Shown one piece after another: positions 35,543 through 46,376 of a stretch of DNA of 64,000 nt (position 1 is the stretch's first letter; each line of letters starts with the position of its first letter). Below the pieces are notes generated by a model, which was not told the DNA's origin, did no database searches, and worked only from the letters and a program-made list of their open reading frames with translations. The stretch is from Fusarium oxysporum f. sp. lycopersici 4287. Its lineage: Eukaryota; Ascomycota; Sordariomycetes; Hypocreales; Nectriaceae. The DNA lies in NCBI RefSeq assembly GCF_000149955.1, contig NC_030988.1, positions 4,773,245-4,837,244 on the forward strand. The letters are read 5' to 3'. A program made the translations under genes and the position numbers.

Positions 35543-36263
35543 TTAGTCGAAGCCATTTGGTACCGATGAAGTAGGGTATTCAGAGCCAGCCTTCAGCATC
35601 ATCAAATCGAATACAACACATTCTGGTTCTAATTGATCGCATTTGGTCCCCTTTATAAACTGAACGGACCCTTGTTTCTTTTTCTCTTACTGTTTTCCTT
35701 CCCTTTCTTATTCTTTTTCTGCCTTTCTTTTATTATGGCATAGTAAAAGCTATCTAGAGTTCTGATGCCATTGCTGGAGTTGAAGAATATGAAGGCCACT
35801 TTTGCTGCTTCCTACTCTCCATGCAGCCTATCTCGGCGTGCCCAATGGGGTCGCTGGTGACCAGCACCGAATAAAGTGAGATTTGGCCTTCGTGAATGCC
35901 AATGCGCATAATGATGGATGTACCAACGCTCTGCGTATCATCAATCTATAGTGTCTCGTATCGACTGCCATATTTTAGTGCCATTCACATGATAATTGCA
36001 TCGACTTTCCAAGATATTCGGAATATGGTATCGCTAAATGAGCTTTGGTGTCGATCGGGCCTTTGATCTCGTTTCCCCGCTCCCTGCCGACCTTCCATTT
36101 TGGACGGTGGAGCATCTTGCCACCAGCGAAAACGAGGCTACCTCAGGATCTAGCGAACGTCCATTAACAGACTTCACAGCGAGAAGCAATAATATAATCC
36201 AAGTCCCTGCCCTTCCACCAGCTTGGTATCATCTGCATCGTGCTACTGTAGGGCAATACCACG
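35543..36263. other. intergenic, upstream of the LysM-like gene
   Basis: The frame at 36038-36397 overlaps the LysM-like start in another frame and is probably a shadow of leader sequence. Confidence 0.4.
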
Positions 36264-37832
36264 ATGAAGTCAATCATTGTTCTTCCCTTGGTCGCCCTGG
36301 CTCACGCGAGGTGCGATTATCCCAGCGGTATAGGCTTGTGGCATCCAGAGAGAGGCCAGAACTTTGCGGTAGTCATGTGGGATTTGGGGATCACTGAACC
36401 AGAATTCGAGGCGCTCAATCCAACCACAAATATAAATTTAATTTATCCCGAACTCAGCTACAATGTCACAATCAGACCATCCCGATCAGGAAAGTGGACC
36501 GATGGATGTCCGCCTTCCCTTCGCATTAAGGATATGTCGGACACCTCCATAGTAGATCCAACAACTGAGACACAAGAAACTCCCGAATCCACGTCCGTTG
36601 CCGATGCTGATGGGTATCGTCATCGATCAACTGGCACCATGTATGAGACGGTAGAGACTAGCACTAGATTCAGCACCGTGTTTGCCGATGACTCTCATCC
36701 ATCGTCTCCATCGGTCGCGGGTGAAACTCAATCTGCCGGCACGCCCTACCCGCCTTTTACAGAAGGTAAAGAGACTGGCACCAGACCTGAAGCCCATACG
36801 CCAACAGAGTCGATAAGTGACGTACCGAGCAGTGCAACATCGAAGCCTACAGCCCCATCGTCAATAGATGAAGAAGACAGCCTCGCTCATACGAGTGAGC
36901 GTGACCATTCGGATGTTTCGGCCACGTCCGAGGCCACTCAGTCAGCAGATGTGCCTGAAACGGAACCGACAATCAGTGGAGATCCAGCGGTCAAAACTTC
37001 AACCGCTCGGCAGGATATGGCCTCATCGTACGCCACTGTAAACGACGAAGTTACAGGGACATCAACACTCTCAGATGTCTCGTCCAGTGCCGTGTCATCC
37101 GAAATCACGGATACGGTGAGTAAGAATGAACAAACTCCGGAGTCGGCAACCGAAGCGTCATCTGCTCGGTCGTCAATCACCGACACGACCAAATTAGAGA
37201 CGGCACCATCATCGCCATCGTCAACAACATCAACGCTTCCACGAACAGATGACTCTCATGATAGCAAGACGGAGAAACCGAGTGGCACCTCGTTCAAGGA
37301 AGAACGCACAGTTTCGTCCGAAGACCTTTCAACTCAGAAGCCCTCAGGAGGAGCTAAGACTGGCCCGCCATCAATCTTGACTACAGATACAGCTACCACT
37401 TCGATAGTATCACAACCGCACGGATCAACTGGATCGGCTGCAGTCTTGAGAGACACTACTCTCACTGAACACACATCAACGCAAACTAAGACCGCGAAGG
37501 CGGACGCAGCGCCCGACCCGCTCGTCTCGTCTTTGCCTACTTCGGCGACAACGACGATGAGGGCGACGACTAAGGGCGTCACTTCGCCGTATACTGATTC
37601 GGCAGACCAGACAGCCAAACAAACAACAAATTTGTCGACAGAAACAACTACGTTCGTAACTTCGCCATCAAAGACAACATTGGAGACCACGACCGCTACA
37701 AACTCATACAATGGAGGAGAGACAAGTTTGCCTAAATGCCTTTACGATTCAGTCATGTTCGGTCTCAAGCAGAAGGATGGTGAACTGTTATTGAACATGG
37801 CAAAGGATTGTAGATATTTGATAGAACAATGA
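36264..37832 (+). CDS. secreted LysM-like, Ser/Thr-rich protein, 522 aa
   Basis: The N-terminus is a signal peptide (MKSIIVLPLVALAHA). The next ~70 residues resemble a divergent LysM fold: NFAVVMWDLGITEPEFEALN matches the 'ia..y.is..ef..lNp' core, followed by LIYPELSYNV and SGKWTDGCPPS. Residues about 95-485 are an almost uninterrupted Ser/Thr/Pro/Glu stretch without tandem units, suited to heavy O-glycosylation. The C-terminus returns to an ordered piece with two Cys (PKCLYDSVMFGLKQKDG, DCRYLIEQ). LysM domains bind chitin or peptidoglycan oligomers, so a wall-associated or extracellular role is likely. The usual YCV ending is replaced here by YNV, so binding is uncertain. No GPI signal is evident. 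Confidence 0.7.
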   Translation: MKSIIVLPLVALAHARCDYPSGIGLWHPERGQNFAVVMWDLGITEPEFEALNPTTNINLIYPELSYNVTIRPSRSGKWTDGCPPSLRIKDMSDTSIVDPTTETQETPESTSVADADGYRHRSTGTMYETVETSTRFSTVFADDSHPSSPSVAGETQSAGTPYPPFTEGKETGTRPEAHTPTESISDVPSSATSKPTAPSSIDEEDSLAHTSERDHSDVSATSEATQSADVPETEPTISGDPAVKTSTARQDMASSYATVNDEVTGTSTLSDVSSSAVSSEITDTVSKNEQTPESATEASSARSSITDTTKLETAPSSPSSTTSTLPRTDDSHDSKTEKPSGTSFKEERTVSSEDLSTQKPSGGAKTGPPSILTTDTATTSIVSQPHGSTGSAAVLRDTTLTEHTSTQTKTAKADAAPDPLVSSLPTSATTTMRATTKGVTSPYTDSADQTAKQTTNLSTETTTFVTSPSKTTLETTTATNSYNGGETSLPKCLYDSVMFGLKQKDGELLLNMAKDCRYLIEQ

Positions 37833-38577
37833 AAGCCGGTGACAAATGCATCACAAGCTACAGGAAGGACTCATCCAAGATTGACTACGCATTCGAAATC
37901 TGTCCAAAATACGGTCAGAATATAGAAATCCCTTCGGACAGGATAGCTTTTCCCGCAGAGATATTCTTTTTTCTTTAAAAGATCTGGCGTTGGTAGAAGT
38001 TCCTGAAACAGCCTCAAGATCGTTTTGACGGATCTCAAGGAACGATATCAGTCATCATGGCAATGGAGGATGTTAGGATACTGCGTGCCTCGAATATAAG
38101 TTGGAGATTGGGTAATTGGCTACCAAAGGTAGCAGTCGAGGTAATGATCCAAGAGGTGATGAGGTAGGATTTAGGACGTAATGCTCGCCGGCTTTCTGCC
38201 CCTTTTTCGATCCCACCTTCCTTCTCTCTTCTTAGTCCTTCAGCCAGTCTGCTATGCTACGAGCCCAAGGAATTGGACGTAACAGGAAACTCTTGATTTC
38301 CACCTGAAGACAGCTCGTATGTACTATAGCACAGTTTGTCGCGCGGTATCTGTTATTGCCGAGGCCTGTATATAAGCCTGCTCTCTTGTAGTCCACTTCT
38401 GCAATTTTCCCATAGTATCGTCTGTTTCTTCAACTTATTGGTGATCTACAAAATTGATAAACATTGTAACATTGTATTTTCCTCTTTTCCTTTTTCGCTT
38501 CCCTTTATATGTTGTCATATGTTTGACGTCTCCCAAAGTTGCATTCAAATATCACATCGCACCTCGCCGCCTTCACT
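37833..38577. other. intergenic
   Basis: Flanks of two secreted-protein genes; CT-rich just before the DUF3455 start. Nothing else seen. Confidence 0.4.
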
Positions 38578-39386
38578 ATGCTCGCTAGCTCTCTTCTCAT
38601 CTTTACTTCAGCTGCTTTGGCTCTAGCCTCACCTGTTGAATATCATGGCCGAAGTTCTAGCTGTGAATATGGAAAGCCTGTACCTGTGCTTCCTGTTAAT
38701 GGCGGTCGTAAGTCCTGATCCACCCTTAACCTTATGTAACGTCTTGTATCTCACCAACACGACCAACAGCTTCCGAACTCCCCGCTCCTCCTCGAGATGT
38801 AACTCTGAAGCACATTGCCCTTGGGTTTGGTATTCAGAATTATAGCTGCGCTGAGGCTGGTGCTACCCCTGCAGCTATCGGTGCTTTGGCTGTTCTCTAC
38901 GACGTTACCTGCCTCTATCCAGGTCAAGCTCATTCGTCTTTAAAAGCCAAGCAATGGGCTTCTCTCCCTTCTGATGTTCTTAATACCAGAAAAGTCCCTC
39001 TGAATCGCAATGATGACGGTGGTGCCTCGCTCACCAGTCCTTTCCCCAAGAAACAACCTCTCAAGGTTGAGGGTCTCCGCAAAAGCATCCCCTACCTTGG
39101 TCGCCACTTCTTTAACGCTGCTGGTGTCCCCACTTTCGACCTCGACAAGGCCAACCAGCTCCTCATTGCTAAGAAGATAGACGGTATCAAGGCTCCCGCT
39201 TCTGCTCCCGCTGGCCCTGAAGGTACCGGCGCTGTTGATTGGCTCTACCTGGGGGATGCTGGTGGCAGCCAGGGCGTCTCCCTAGTCTACCGCGTCTTGA
39301 CCGCAGGTGGTGCTTCTCACGGTTGCAAGGCCAAGGGCACGACAGCACCTCTTACACCGCTCTCTATTGGTTCTACGGTTAAATAA
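38578..39386 (+). pseudogene. secreted DUF3455 protein with a C-terminal one-base frameshift
   Basis: Exon 1 (38578-38707) encodes a signal peptide (MLASSLLIFTSAALALASP). A 62-bp phase-1 intron leads to exon 2 (38770 onward). The family text is clear: LPAPPRDVTLKHIALGFGIQ, NYSC, GALAVLYD, LGRHFFNAAGVPTFDL, GAVDWLYLGDAGG, VYRVLTAGGASHGC. After GC the open frame reads KAKGTTAPLTPLSIGSTVK and stops. The neighbouring frame gives GQGHDSTSYTALYWFYG, the conserved DUF3455 ending, stopping at 39382. One missing base near 39325-39329, beside the AA pair after TGC, explains this. DUF3455 proteins are extracellular or wall-associated with unknown activity. Without the conserved ending the protein may still be made. 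Confidence 0.85.
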
Positions 39387-40668
39387 AACCGGTCATTGAC
39401 GATAGAACGGCGGTTTGTCGCGAGTTTATGAAAAGTCCAGACTTGCTTGTAAACATGGATACTTGCATGTTTCAAGATAATCGTTTATGGACAGATACAG
39501 GATCTCTGGTTTCCCGAGCAAGTACCTATGTTATTGGTGTGAGTCAATGCCTTGAGGAAATTTGACGGCTTGTTTCTACAAACTGCATGGCTTAGCTGGC
39601 GCTATAGTCTATGGGAAGTAGTAGTAGGACAAGTAGTTGCTGCAGAACGGGTTGAATTGTATTATCCTGACATGGACCATATTGTGTGCCTGAGCATATA
39701 TCAACTAAGATACAAATAGCTTGGGGCTTACTTATGTGACGGAAACGGGGCTACACAACACATCCTTTCTGCGTTCAATACCGTAATTCCTCTTTTCGAT
39801 TTTCTCTCTCTGTTTCGTCGGTACAGAACTTCAAAACCCACCTCTATACCTTTTTTATCTCATATTTCTGGATCCTGCTATTTACTGTGACTACCTAGGT
39901 TTCGATTCCCTCTCTCACATTATGCAGTGCTAAACTATCTCTCAAGAAGCTCAAACTACCGATGAGCTCAACCCAGTTATTTGTGATCTCGCCGAGGGCA
40001 TGTATTTGGGACCATCTCTACTCATTGTTGCGTACTTAGACCGTTATAAGACATTTTGAGTTGCGACGTAACAGGAATTCATTGCATGACTCGGCTGTCT
40101 TGTTCAAGATATGTACATATTTATAGCAATGCTAGAGTACGAACTACTCCCATTAATGTTCCATTAAATATAAAAATGTCGCAAATTTCTTTTACCAAGT
40201 AGAGAATTTTGGGGCCTAGTGTGGCGCGCTGCCAAGTGTTCACATTCAAGAGGAAAAGGGTTGGCTGCGACTAAACCATGCATTAAACAAGAAACAATGA
40301 GACCGGCCGTGTAAGCGATGACAATCCCCTTCCGTCATTGTGACGCAAAAAGCTGCAAGCGTTTCGGGTGGACAGAGTTTGATCAAGAGTGCCTTGGTGG
40401 TTTCACGTCCATGGGATACAACAAGGACAACTGCAACCATCACGACGTAGGTTGCGGAGTACGTCGTACAGATAGAAGGCCTGTGGTCAAGTCTTCACTC
40501 ATTTACCGAGTAATATACACCGCCGTATCGCCTCACACCCGATATCAAATTCTGCCACTTCCTCTTCGTACATTCGTGGTATCTATCGCTATAACTGAAC
40601 CGGCTGCGGCAGAGCATACAGGCGATGTTGGCTATGTCACCAGACACACTTTCTTGGACTGCCTCTTT
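39387..40668. other. intergenic, nothing recognised
   Basis: About 1.3 kb lies between convergent genes. The + frame at 40318-40707 overlaps the end of the FAD gene and has no motif. Confidence 0.4.
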
Positions 40669-42486
40669 TTACCGATCCTCGACGATTACGCCGCTGCCAC
40701 GAGCTAGATGCTGCATATATTTCACCGCGATAAAACCCTCAGTCATCGCAGGAGCGAGTGTCGTTCCCGCGCCCTGAGTTCCAAGTAGCGCAACTGATGC
40801 GTTACCTCCAGCAAACAAACCGGAGATCACGCTCCCATCTGCCCTCAGTACTCTTGCGAACTGGTCAGTCTGAGGACCGCCTCTCGTGCCAGCATCACCG
40901 GGAAAGATTCTGATGCCATAAAAGGGGCTTTCCTTGACAGGGCCCATGCATGGGTTCGGCACCACAGTTGGATCACCGATGAACTGCTGGTACTTGTCCT
41001 CGCCCCTATGAAAATACCCATCTCGACCTTGATCACACATTTCATTCCACTCGTCCACCGTCGTCTGCAGATTGCGGCTCGACACATGCATCTGCTCAGC
41101 TAGGCCGTCAATAGTATCCGAGCGCAAGAGCAAGCCTTGTTCGACAGCCTGGTCAATCTGCCAGGTGCTCTTGAGGCTCCCAATGGGATATCTTCTTTTA
41201 TATCTCCGATCAAAGACAAGCCAGAAGGTGGCCGCTTCTACGTCCTCATTCGCTCTCTCATACATGGACCTAACGGCCTCACCGTAGGGCTGAGACTCGG
41301 AGAAGAAGCGGCGGCCACAGCCATCGACTACTATAGAGAACGGCTTGGATATGGCAAACATGGCCTCCGTCACTTTCCCTGTCCTAGGATCGACCATGGT
41401 GGGGATGCCCCAGACTTGGCCGAGCTGTGCGCTACCAGCACCGATCCTTTGGCCGGCTCGCAGCGCGATACCGGCGTCTCCGTCAGATGCAAGGCTCCAT
41501 TCCGCCTTGGTCGGCATACCTGAAGTTGCTTCGCTCGTGGCTGTACCCGTAAGGTATGCATCCCTCATCTCCTGGTTCTGAGAGAAACCTCCTGTGGTTA
41601 AGATCACACCCAGCGATGCGTGGATGTCGACAAGTTCGTCACTGCCTCTGCGTTGAACCCTTGCTCCTATTACACCACCATCACGTCCAGATAGCAAGAG
41701 CTCACTCAGCTCCCATCCAGTCCAGATTTCCACATTGTCGTGTTCCTTGCACACCTTGAGGAGCTGAGCGATCAGCGATCGACCCATCGACACAGGCCTC
41801 GACATTCCCTTTGGAAGAGCCGAAACTTCTGCACGACACTGCCCCGAGGAACGCAGCCTTGTCAAGACTCGAAAGTCCTCGAATCGGGGGATCACGGGTG
41901 CGCCATCTGGTTTTGGAAGGTATTTCTGGTAGTGACCTAGGCTTGCCGCATCAAAAACCGCGGGGTCCAAGGTGCGACCATGGTGGACCGCACCTTCGAT
42001 GTGCGGGTGATAGTCTGGAAACTGGGATGGTTTGGCCATCCATCGGAAGCCTTGGTCTCTGAAGTATTTCATCATCTCGGGTCCCTGCGTCAAAAATGCG
42101 TCGAGACGCTCATCACGTAGGCGCCCATGGAAGGCTTGTTCCTCAAGACTTGAGCATGTAAGTTTCGCCACAGCATTGATGTAGCGGGCGGCTTGTTCTT
42201 TGCTATCTTCGATGCCAGTTCCCTGCATGAGGAAATTGTTGGGCATCCACATGCAGCCACCGGACCTGAAAGTCGTGCCGCCAACGTGATCTTCCTTCTC
42301 GGCGAGGATGACTCTGAGCCCCGGATCATGCGCCGCCGCGGCCGCTGCTAAGCCGGCAGCGCCAGCACCTATGATGAGAATATCGCATTTGATAACTGAT
42401 GTTCGTTGATGGTTGGGCGCTTGGTGATGACCAAAGTCTTGATGACCTGTGGCGCACGTCATCTCTTCTTGGTCAAGCGATGGCAT
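40669..42486 (-). CDS. FAD-dependent oxidoreductase, 3-ketosteroid dehydrogenase/fumarate reductase-like, 605 aa
   Basis: Single-exon flavoprotein of the FAD_binding_2 family. The first ATG is at 42486; longer frames start with GTG. Near residue 35 is the Rossmann motif DILIIGAGAAGLAAAAAA, followed by LAEKEDHVGGTTFRSGG. Mid-protein is GVILTTGGFSQNQEMRDAYL. The C-terminal FAD segment reads SGLFAGGNASVALLGTQGAG, then TLAPAMTEGFIA. This layout is that of fungal and actinobacterial 3-oxosteroid delta-1-dehydrogenases and flavocytochrome c-type fumarate reductases. Substrate cannot be assigned. No signal peptide or membrane segment, so cytosolic or peroxisomal without an obvious signal. It stands alone, with no steroid-pathway neighbours. 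Confidence 0.88.
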   Translation of the reverse strand: MPSLDQEEMTCATGHQDFGHHQAPNHQRTSVIKCDILIIGAGAAGLAAAAAAHDPGLRVILAEKEDHVGGTTFRSGGCMWMPNNFLMQGTGIEDSKEQAARYINAVAKLTCSSLEEQAFHGRLRDERLDAFLTQGPEMMKYFRDQGFRWMAKPSQFPDYHPHIEGAVHHGRTLDPAVFDAASLGHYQKYLPKPDGAPVIPRFEDFRVLTRLRSSGQCRAEVSALPKGMSRPVSMGRSLIAQLLKVCKEHDNVEIWTGWELSELLLSGRDGGVIGARVQRRGSDELVDIHASLGVILTTGGFSQNQEMRDAYLTGTATSEATSGMPTKAEWSLASDGDAGIALRAGQRIGAGSAQLGQVWGIPTMVDPRTGKVTEAMFAISKPFSIVVDGCGRRFFSESQPYGEAVRSMYERANEDVEAATFWLVFDRRYKRRYPIGSLKSTWQIDQAVEQGLLLRSDTIDGLAEQMHVSSRNLQTTVDEWNEMCDQGRDGYFHRGEDKYQQFIGDPTVVPNPCMGPVKESPFYGIRIFPGDAGTRGGPQTDQFARVLRADGSVISGLFAGGNASVALLGTQGAGTTLAPAMTEGFIAVKYMQHLARGSGVIVEDR

Positions 42487-43265
42487 GGCTTGGTTCGTTT
42501 GTTTGTCGACAGGTGAGATGGACGTGTGGTTCTTGTATAGGCTTATTCTTCCTATATTCGAATTTATGCCATTGAGTTGCCTTGACTTCTTCTTATACAC
42601 CTATACGCACAGCTGTCGCGTCACCATTCACGTACGCCGAACCAGATGTACGGTGGTTATTGAAGCTGTTCAAAATTGGATCTCGGTCATCGATATCGAG
42701 AGGAACTACTCTCGCATACTTTAGGCCATAAGCCCACAGGACTCCCGTAATATCGGAAGAAAAGAGTGTAGACAAAATTGGCCGAAATTTATGTTATTCT
42801 TAGAACAGGGTATCTCTGGCAAGCACCCGTAGAAGTTGGTCCCCGTCCATAGATGCGTCCGAGTTAAGTTGTCTTGGTACGATGGGATGCGCAGCAGCCC
42901 GATCGAGCGGTACATCTCTGTGGTAAGGGCATTGATCCAAACACGCTCTCGATCCTGACACAGACAGGAAAGGCTGTTGTCACATCGTATTCATACTCCC
43001 TGTCTCTACCGTACGTCTACACATGTAGTATTTATTCGGATCACGATTGCTTGCTTGTCAATATTCGTTCTTCTACTGTAAAGAAGATGCGAAAATATGT
43101 TTTGGTTGACAACGCACCAGCTTATTGGTGATTGTACACGATGTCGGCCAATTACATGTGTTGGTGAGATGTGTTGTTGGCAGTTGTAGGTACAGTCTAA
43201 AAGCTAGACTCAAAGGTGTCCGAACCATCACATAGATCTGCTCGTCGAATCACCCGTCAAGATTA
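42487..43265. other. intergenic
   Basis: Upstream region of the FAD gene; no other gene supported. Confidence 0.4.
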
Positions 43266-43395
43266 GTGGTGTTTCTTCCTTCTCTCTCTCCCTTCCTCTC
43301 TCTCCCTTCCTCTCTCCCTCCCTCTCTCCCTCCCTCTCTCCCTCCCTCTCTCCCTCCCTCTCTCCCTCCCTCTCTCCCTCCCTCTCTCCCTTCCT
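43266..43395 (+). repeat. CTCTCCCTCC pyrimidine microsatellite
   Basis: Nearly pure tandem units of CCCTCCCTCTCT run for about 130 bp, with a few T variants at the left end. The opposite strand is translated as repeated Gly-Glu-Arg-Glu in one frame, which is an artefact of the repeat and not a gene. Such homopurine/homopyrimidine tracts can form triplex DNA. Confidence 0.95.
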
Positions 43396-43526
43396 CGCTA
43401 CACCTTGAGAACTAGTCGAGATTGGATCGGCCACCTCCCGATCGCGTCGCACTTCCCATCTTGCTTCATAGGGCAAGCGACTTTCACACTATTCAGGTTT
43501 CGTAAGCAGTTGTGAGGTTTGATGTT

Positions 43527-44132
43527 TTACTTCAGGTCTATACTCACTGCGCGTTTCCAATCCTGAGAATCCATGAGCCAGCCGGCAGGCGCCCCGATAG
43601 TGACAAGCCATTGTTCCTTGAAAGGGTCGAAACATTTGAAACGACAAGGGACACCATATGCTTCGACGTATTTGGCCAATCTATTATGTAGAGAGCGCAA
43701 CGATTTTTGGAATCTCGCTCTCCCATCCTCGAACTTTAGGACATAGTCAGTTATCGGGTAGTGTTGGGTAAAGCGGCCACCACCAAAACGTACCTCTCTA
43801 ATACTGCGGCTTATCACGCCAGAAGGTCGAGGCTCCACACCAACCCATGACGAGCAGCCCGTGTCCCAAAAGCACAAGTCCAGAGACATGCCGTCGAATC
43901 TCGCAAGCCTGGCCGCTTCTCGAAGCAGGGTGCTTCCGTCAACGAAAGCATCTCTCATGCTGAGGCGTTTGCCGGGACCCCGTCCCCTGGCACCCCGCCT
44001 TGCGCGTCGCACGGCAGGACGAGCAGTCCGTTCCTCCTGCGGTGAGGTAGTATCGAGCCTTGGATGCTCAAGCTGTTGTGTGGCATGTTGCATAGTATTG
44101 CAGTGAGTCTGCGCCAGGTCTTGGATGCTCAT
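43527..44132 (-). CDS. basic hypothetical protein, 201 aa
   Basis: ATG-started single frame. Residues about 35-60 are very Arg-rich (RRARRGARGRGPGKRLSMRD) and could bind nucleic acid or act as a nuclear signal. The rest appears globular (DGMSLDLCFWDTGCSSWVGV; LHNRLAKYVEAYGVPCRFKC). No family is recognised. The gene abuts the repeat block that starts near 44160. Confidence 0.45.
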   Translation of the reverse strand: MSIQDLAQTHCNTMQHATQQLEHPRLDTTSPQEERTARPAVRRARRGARGRGPGKRLSMRDAFVDGSTLLREAARLARFDGMSLDLCFWDTGCSSWVGVEPRPSGVISRSIREVRFGGGRFTQHYPITDYVLKFEDGRARFQKSLRSLHNRLAKYVEAYGVPCRFKCFDPFKEQWLVTIGAPAGWLMDSQDWKRAVSIDLK

Positions 44133-44330
44133 TGTGTCAGGGCTCGATTGCTCGCAGCTATGAGTTAGATCCCAAGATAGAATTGACTCGAGCGCAAATG
44201 GAATCGTTTTGTACGTTTTTGTGCGACAGGCCCCAGTCGCCTTCAGAAAACGCCCTCTGACGGCGATTTTTGGACTTTGGGAATTTGGTGTTCACGTGCA
44301 GTTGGTTACCTAGTTGACATATAGCAAAAG

Positions 44331-44430
44331 NNNNNNNNNNNNNNNNNNNNNNNNNNNNNNNNNNNNNNNNNNNNNNNNNNNNNNNNNNNNNNNNNNNNNN
44401 NNNNNNNNNNNNNNNNNNNNNNNNNNNNNN
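44331..44430. other. assembly gap, 100 N
   Basis: Exactly 100 undefined bases, a conventional placeholder for unknown length. It lies within repeat copy A, where a repeat-induced assembly break is expected. Confidence 1.
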
Positions 44431-44957
44431 TGGCCGTCCTAAAATTGCCAATGTGCCCTGTAGAATCATCGTGTCTAATAGCCAATCCTCGGGATAGCAA
44501 ACAATATGTGAGCATTCAGGTCGAAACCGGACGGAGTGCCACGCGTTCAAGAACGTCGCCAAATCGCACATATTCGGCCACTCACAATCTTGTGTGAAAG
44601 CCGAGATTGGCCGCGTCCCGCTTTGGATGCTCACCCACATGTACAGCAGACGCTACAGGCCTTATCGTCACGGTGGCAATCAGGAGTGGTTTCATCTAAC
44701 GGCCGAAACTGGACCAAAGCCAAAAGGTGCCACGGCCAATTTGGCACGGTATAAGCCTGCTTATGACCAAATTTGTCCGTCACAGCCGAAGCAAGCATAT
44801 CACTAGGGGTTTCTACGACGCGAAGCGATCAAGTTTACACGGGGCGCGTACTAGTCCATCTACAATCGACTTACGGCACGGCCTGGATTAATTTACGGAG
44901 GATACATCTTATATCTATGAAAGACGAGACAAAAACGACAAGCAGACAAGAAGCAGA

Positions 44958-44958
<1 letters not shown>

Positions 44959-45001
<43 letters not shown>

Positions 45002-45135
45002 AAAAAAAAAGAAAAAAAAAGAAAAAAAAAAAGAAAAAAGAAAACAAAGAAGACAAAAAAAAAAAAAAACCAAAAGACAGAACAAAACACAAAAACAATA
45101 AAATAAAATAAAAACTCTCCACGGAAAAAAAAAAG
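44959..45135 (+). repeat. A-rich tract
   Basis: Mostly A with scattered G and C over about 175 bp, directly before the minisatellite. An A-rich tract also lies at the corresponding place in copy B (49036-49120). Confidence 0.95.
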
Positions 45136-45176
45136 AAAATTGAGTGTGTTGCCAGCTTTGTGCATCTGGCCGACTT

Positions 45177-46376
45177 AGAGAGAGTGGGAGATTTGCTCTA
45201 CCGAACCTCATTCATTTTGGAGTGGGAGATCTACTCTACCGAACCTCTGAGTGGGAGACTGACTCTACCGATCCTCATTCATCTGTGAGTGGGAGATTGC
45301 TCTACCGATCCTCTGAGTGGGAGATCTACTCTACCGATCCTCTGAGTGGGAGATCTACTCTACCGATCCTCTAAGTGGGAGACTGACTCTACCGATCCTC
45401 ATTTATTTTGGAGTGGGAGATTGACTCTACCGATCCTCTGAGTGGGAGATTTACTCTACCTAACCTCATTCATTTTGGAGTGGGAGATTGACTCTACCTA
45501 ACCTCATTTATTTTGGAGTGGGAGATTTTCTCTACCGAACCTCAAAGTGGGAGATTGCTCTACCGATCCTCTCAGTGGGAGATTTACTCTACCGATCCTC
45601 ATTTATTTTGGAGTGGGAGACTGGCTCTACCGATCCTCTGAATGGGAGACTGACTCTACCTAACCTCATTTATTTTGGAGTGGGAACTTTTCTCTACCGA
45701 ACCTCAAAGTGGGAGATTGCTCTACCGATCCTCTCAGTGGGAGATTTACTCTACCTAACCTCATTTATGTTTGAGTGGGAGATTGACTCTACCTAACCTC
45801 ATTCATTTTGGAGTGGGAGACTTGCTCTACCGATCCTCTGAGTGGGAGACTGACTCTACCTAACCTCATTTATTTTGGAGTGGGAGACCTGCTCTACCTA
45901 ACCTCTGAGTGGGAGATTGACTCTACCTAACCTCTGAGTGGGAGATTGACTCTACCTAACCTCATTCATTTTGGAGTGGGAGACTTGCTCTACCTAACCT
46001 CTGAGTGGGAGACTGACTCTACCGAACCTCAAAGTGGGAGATTTACTCTACCGAACCTCTAAGTGGGAGACTGACTCTACCGATCCTCATTTATTTTGGA
46101 GTGGGAGATTTCCTCTACCGATCCTCTGAGTGGGAGATCTACTCTACCGAACCTCAAAGTGGGAGATTTACTCTACCGATCCTCTAAGTGGGAGACTGAC
46201 TCTACCGATCCTCATTTATTTTGGAGTGGGAGATTTCCTCTACCGATCCTCTGAGTGGGAGATCTACTCTACCGAACCTCAAAGTGGGAGATTGCTCTAC
46301 CGATCCTCTCAGTGGGAGATCTACTCTACCGAACCTCATTCATCTGGGAGTGGGAGATTTGCTCTACCGATCCTCA
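45177..46376 (+). repeat. minisatellite of ~29 bp and ~38 bp units
   Basis: Units begin GAGTGGGAGA and continue with (T/C)(T/C)-ACTCTACC-(GATCC/GAACC/TAACC)-TC. The short form is 28-29 bp; the long form adds ATTTATTTTG or ATTCATTTTG, giving about 38 bp. Roughly 35-40 units alternate in higher-order patterns. The + strand frames inside (about 45144-45374, 45488-45796 and 46130-46435) are by-products of the repeat, not genes. Confidence 0.95.

Noticed and set aside
43228..43476. Minus frame with Gly-Glu-Arg-Glu repeats
   Set aside because: Artefact of the pyrimidine microsatellite.
44871..45211. Phe-rich minus frames that look like membrane proteins
   Set aside because: Translation of the A-rich tract.
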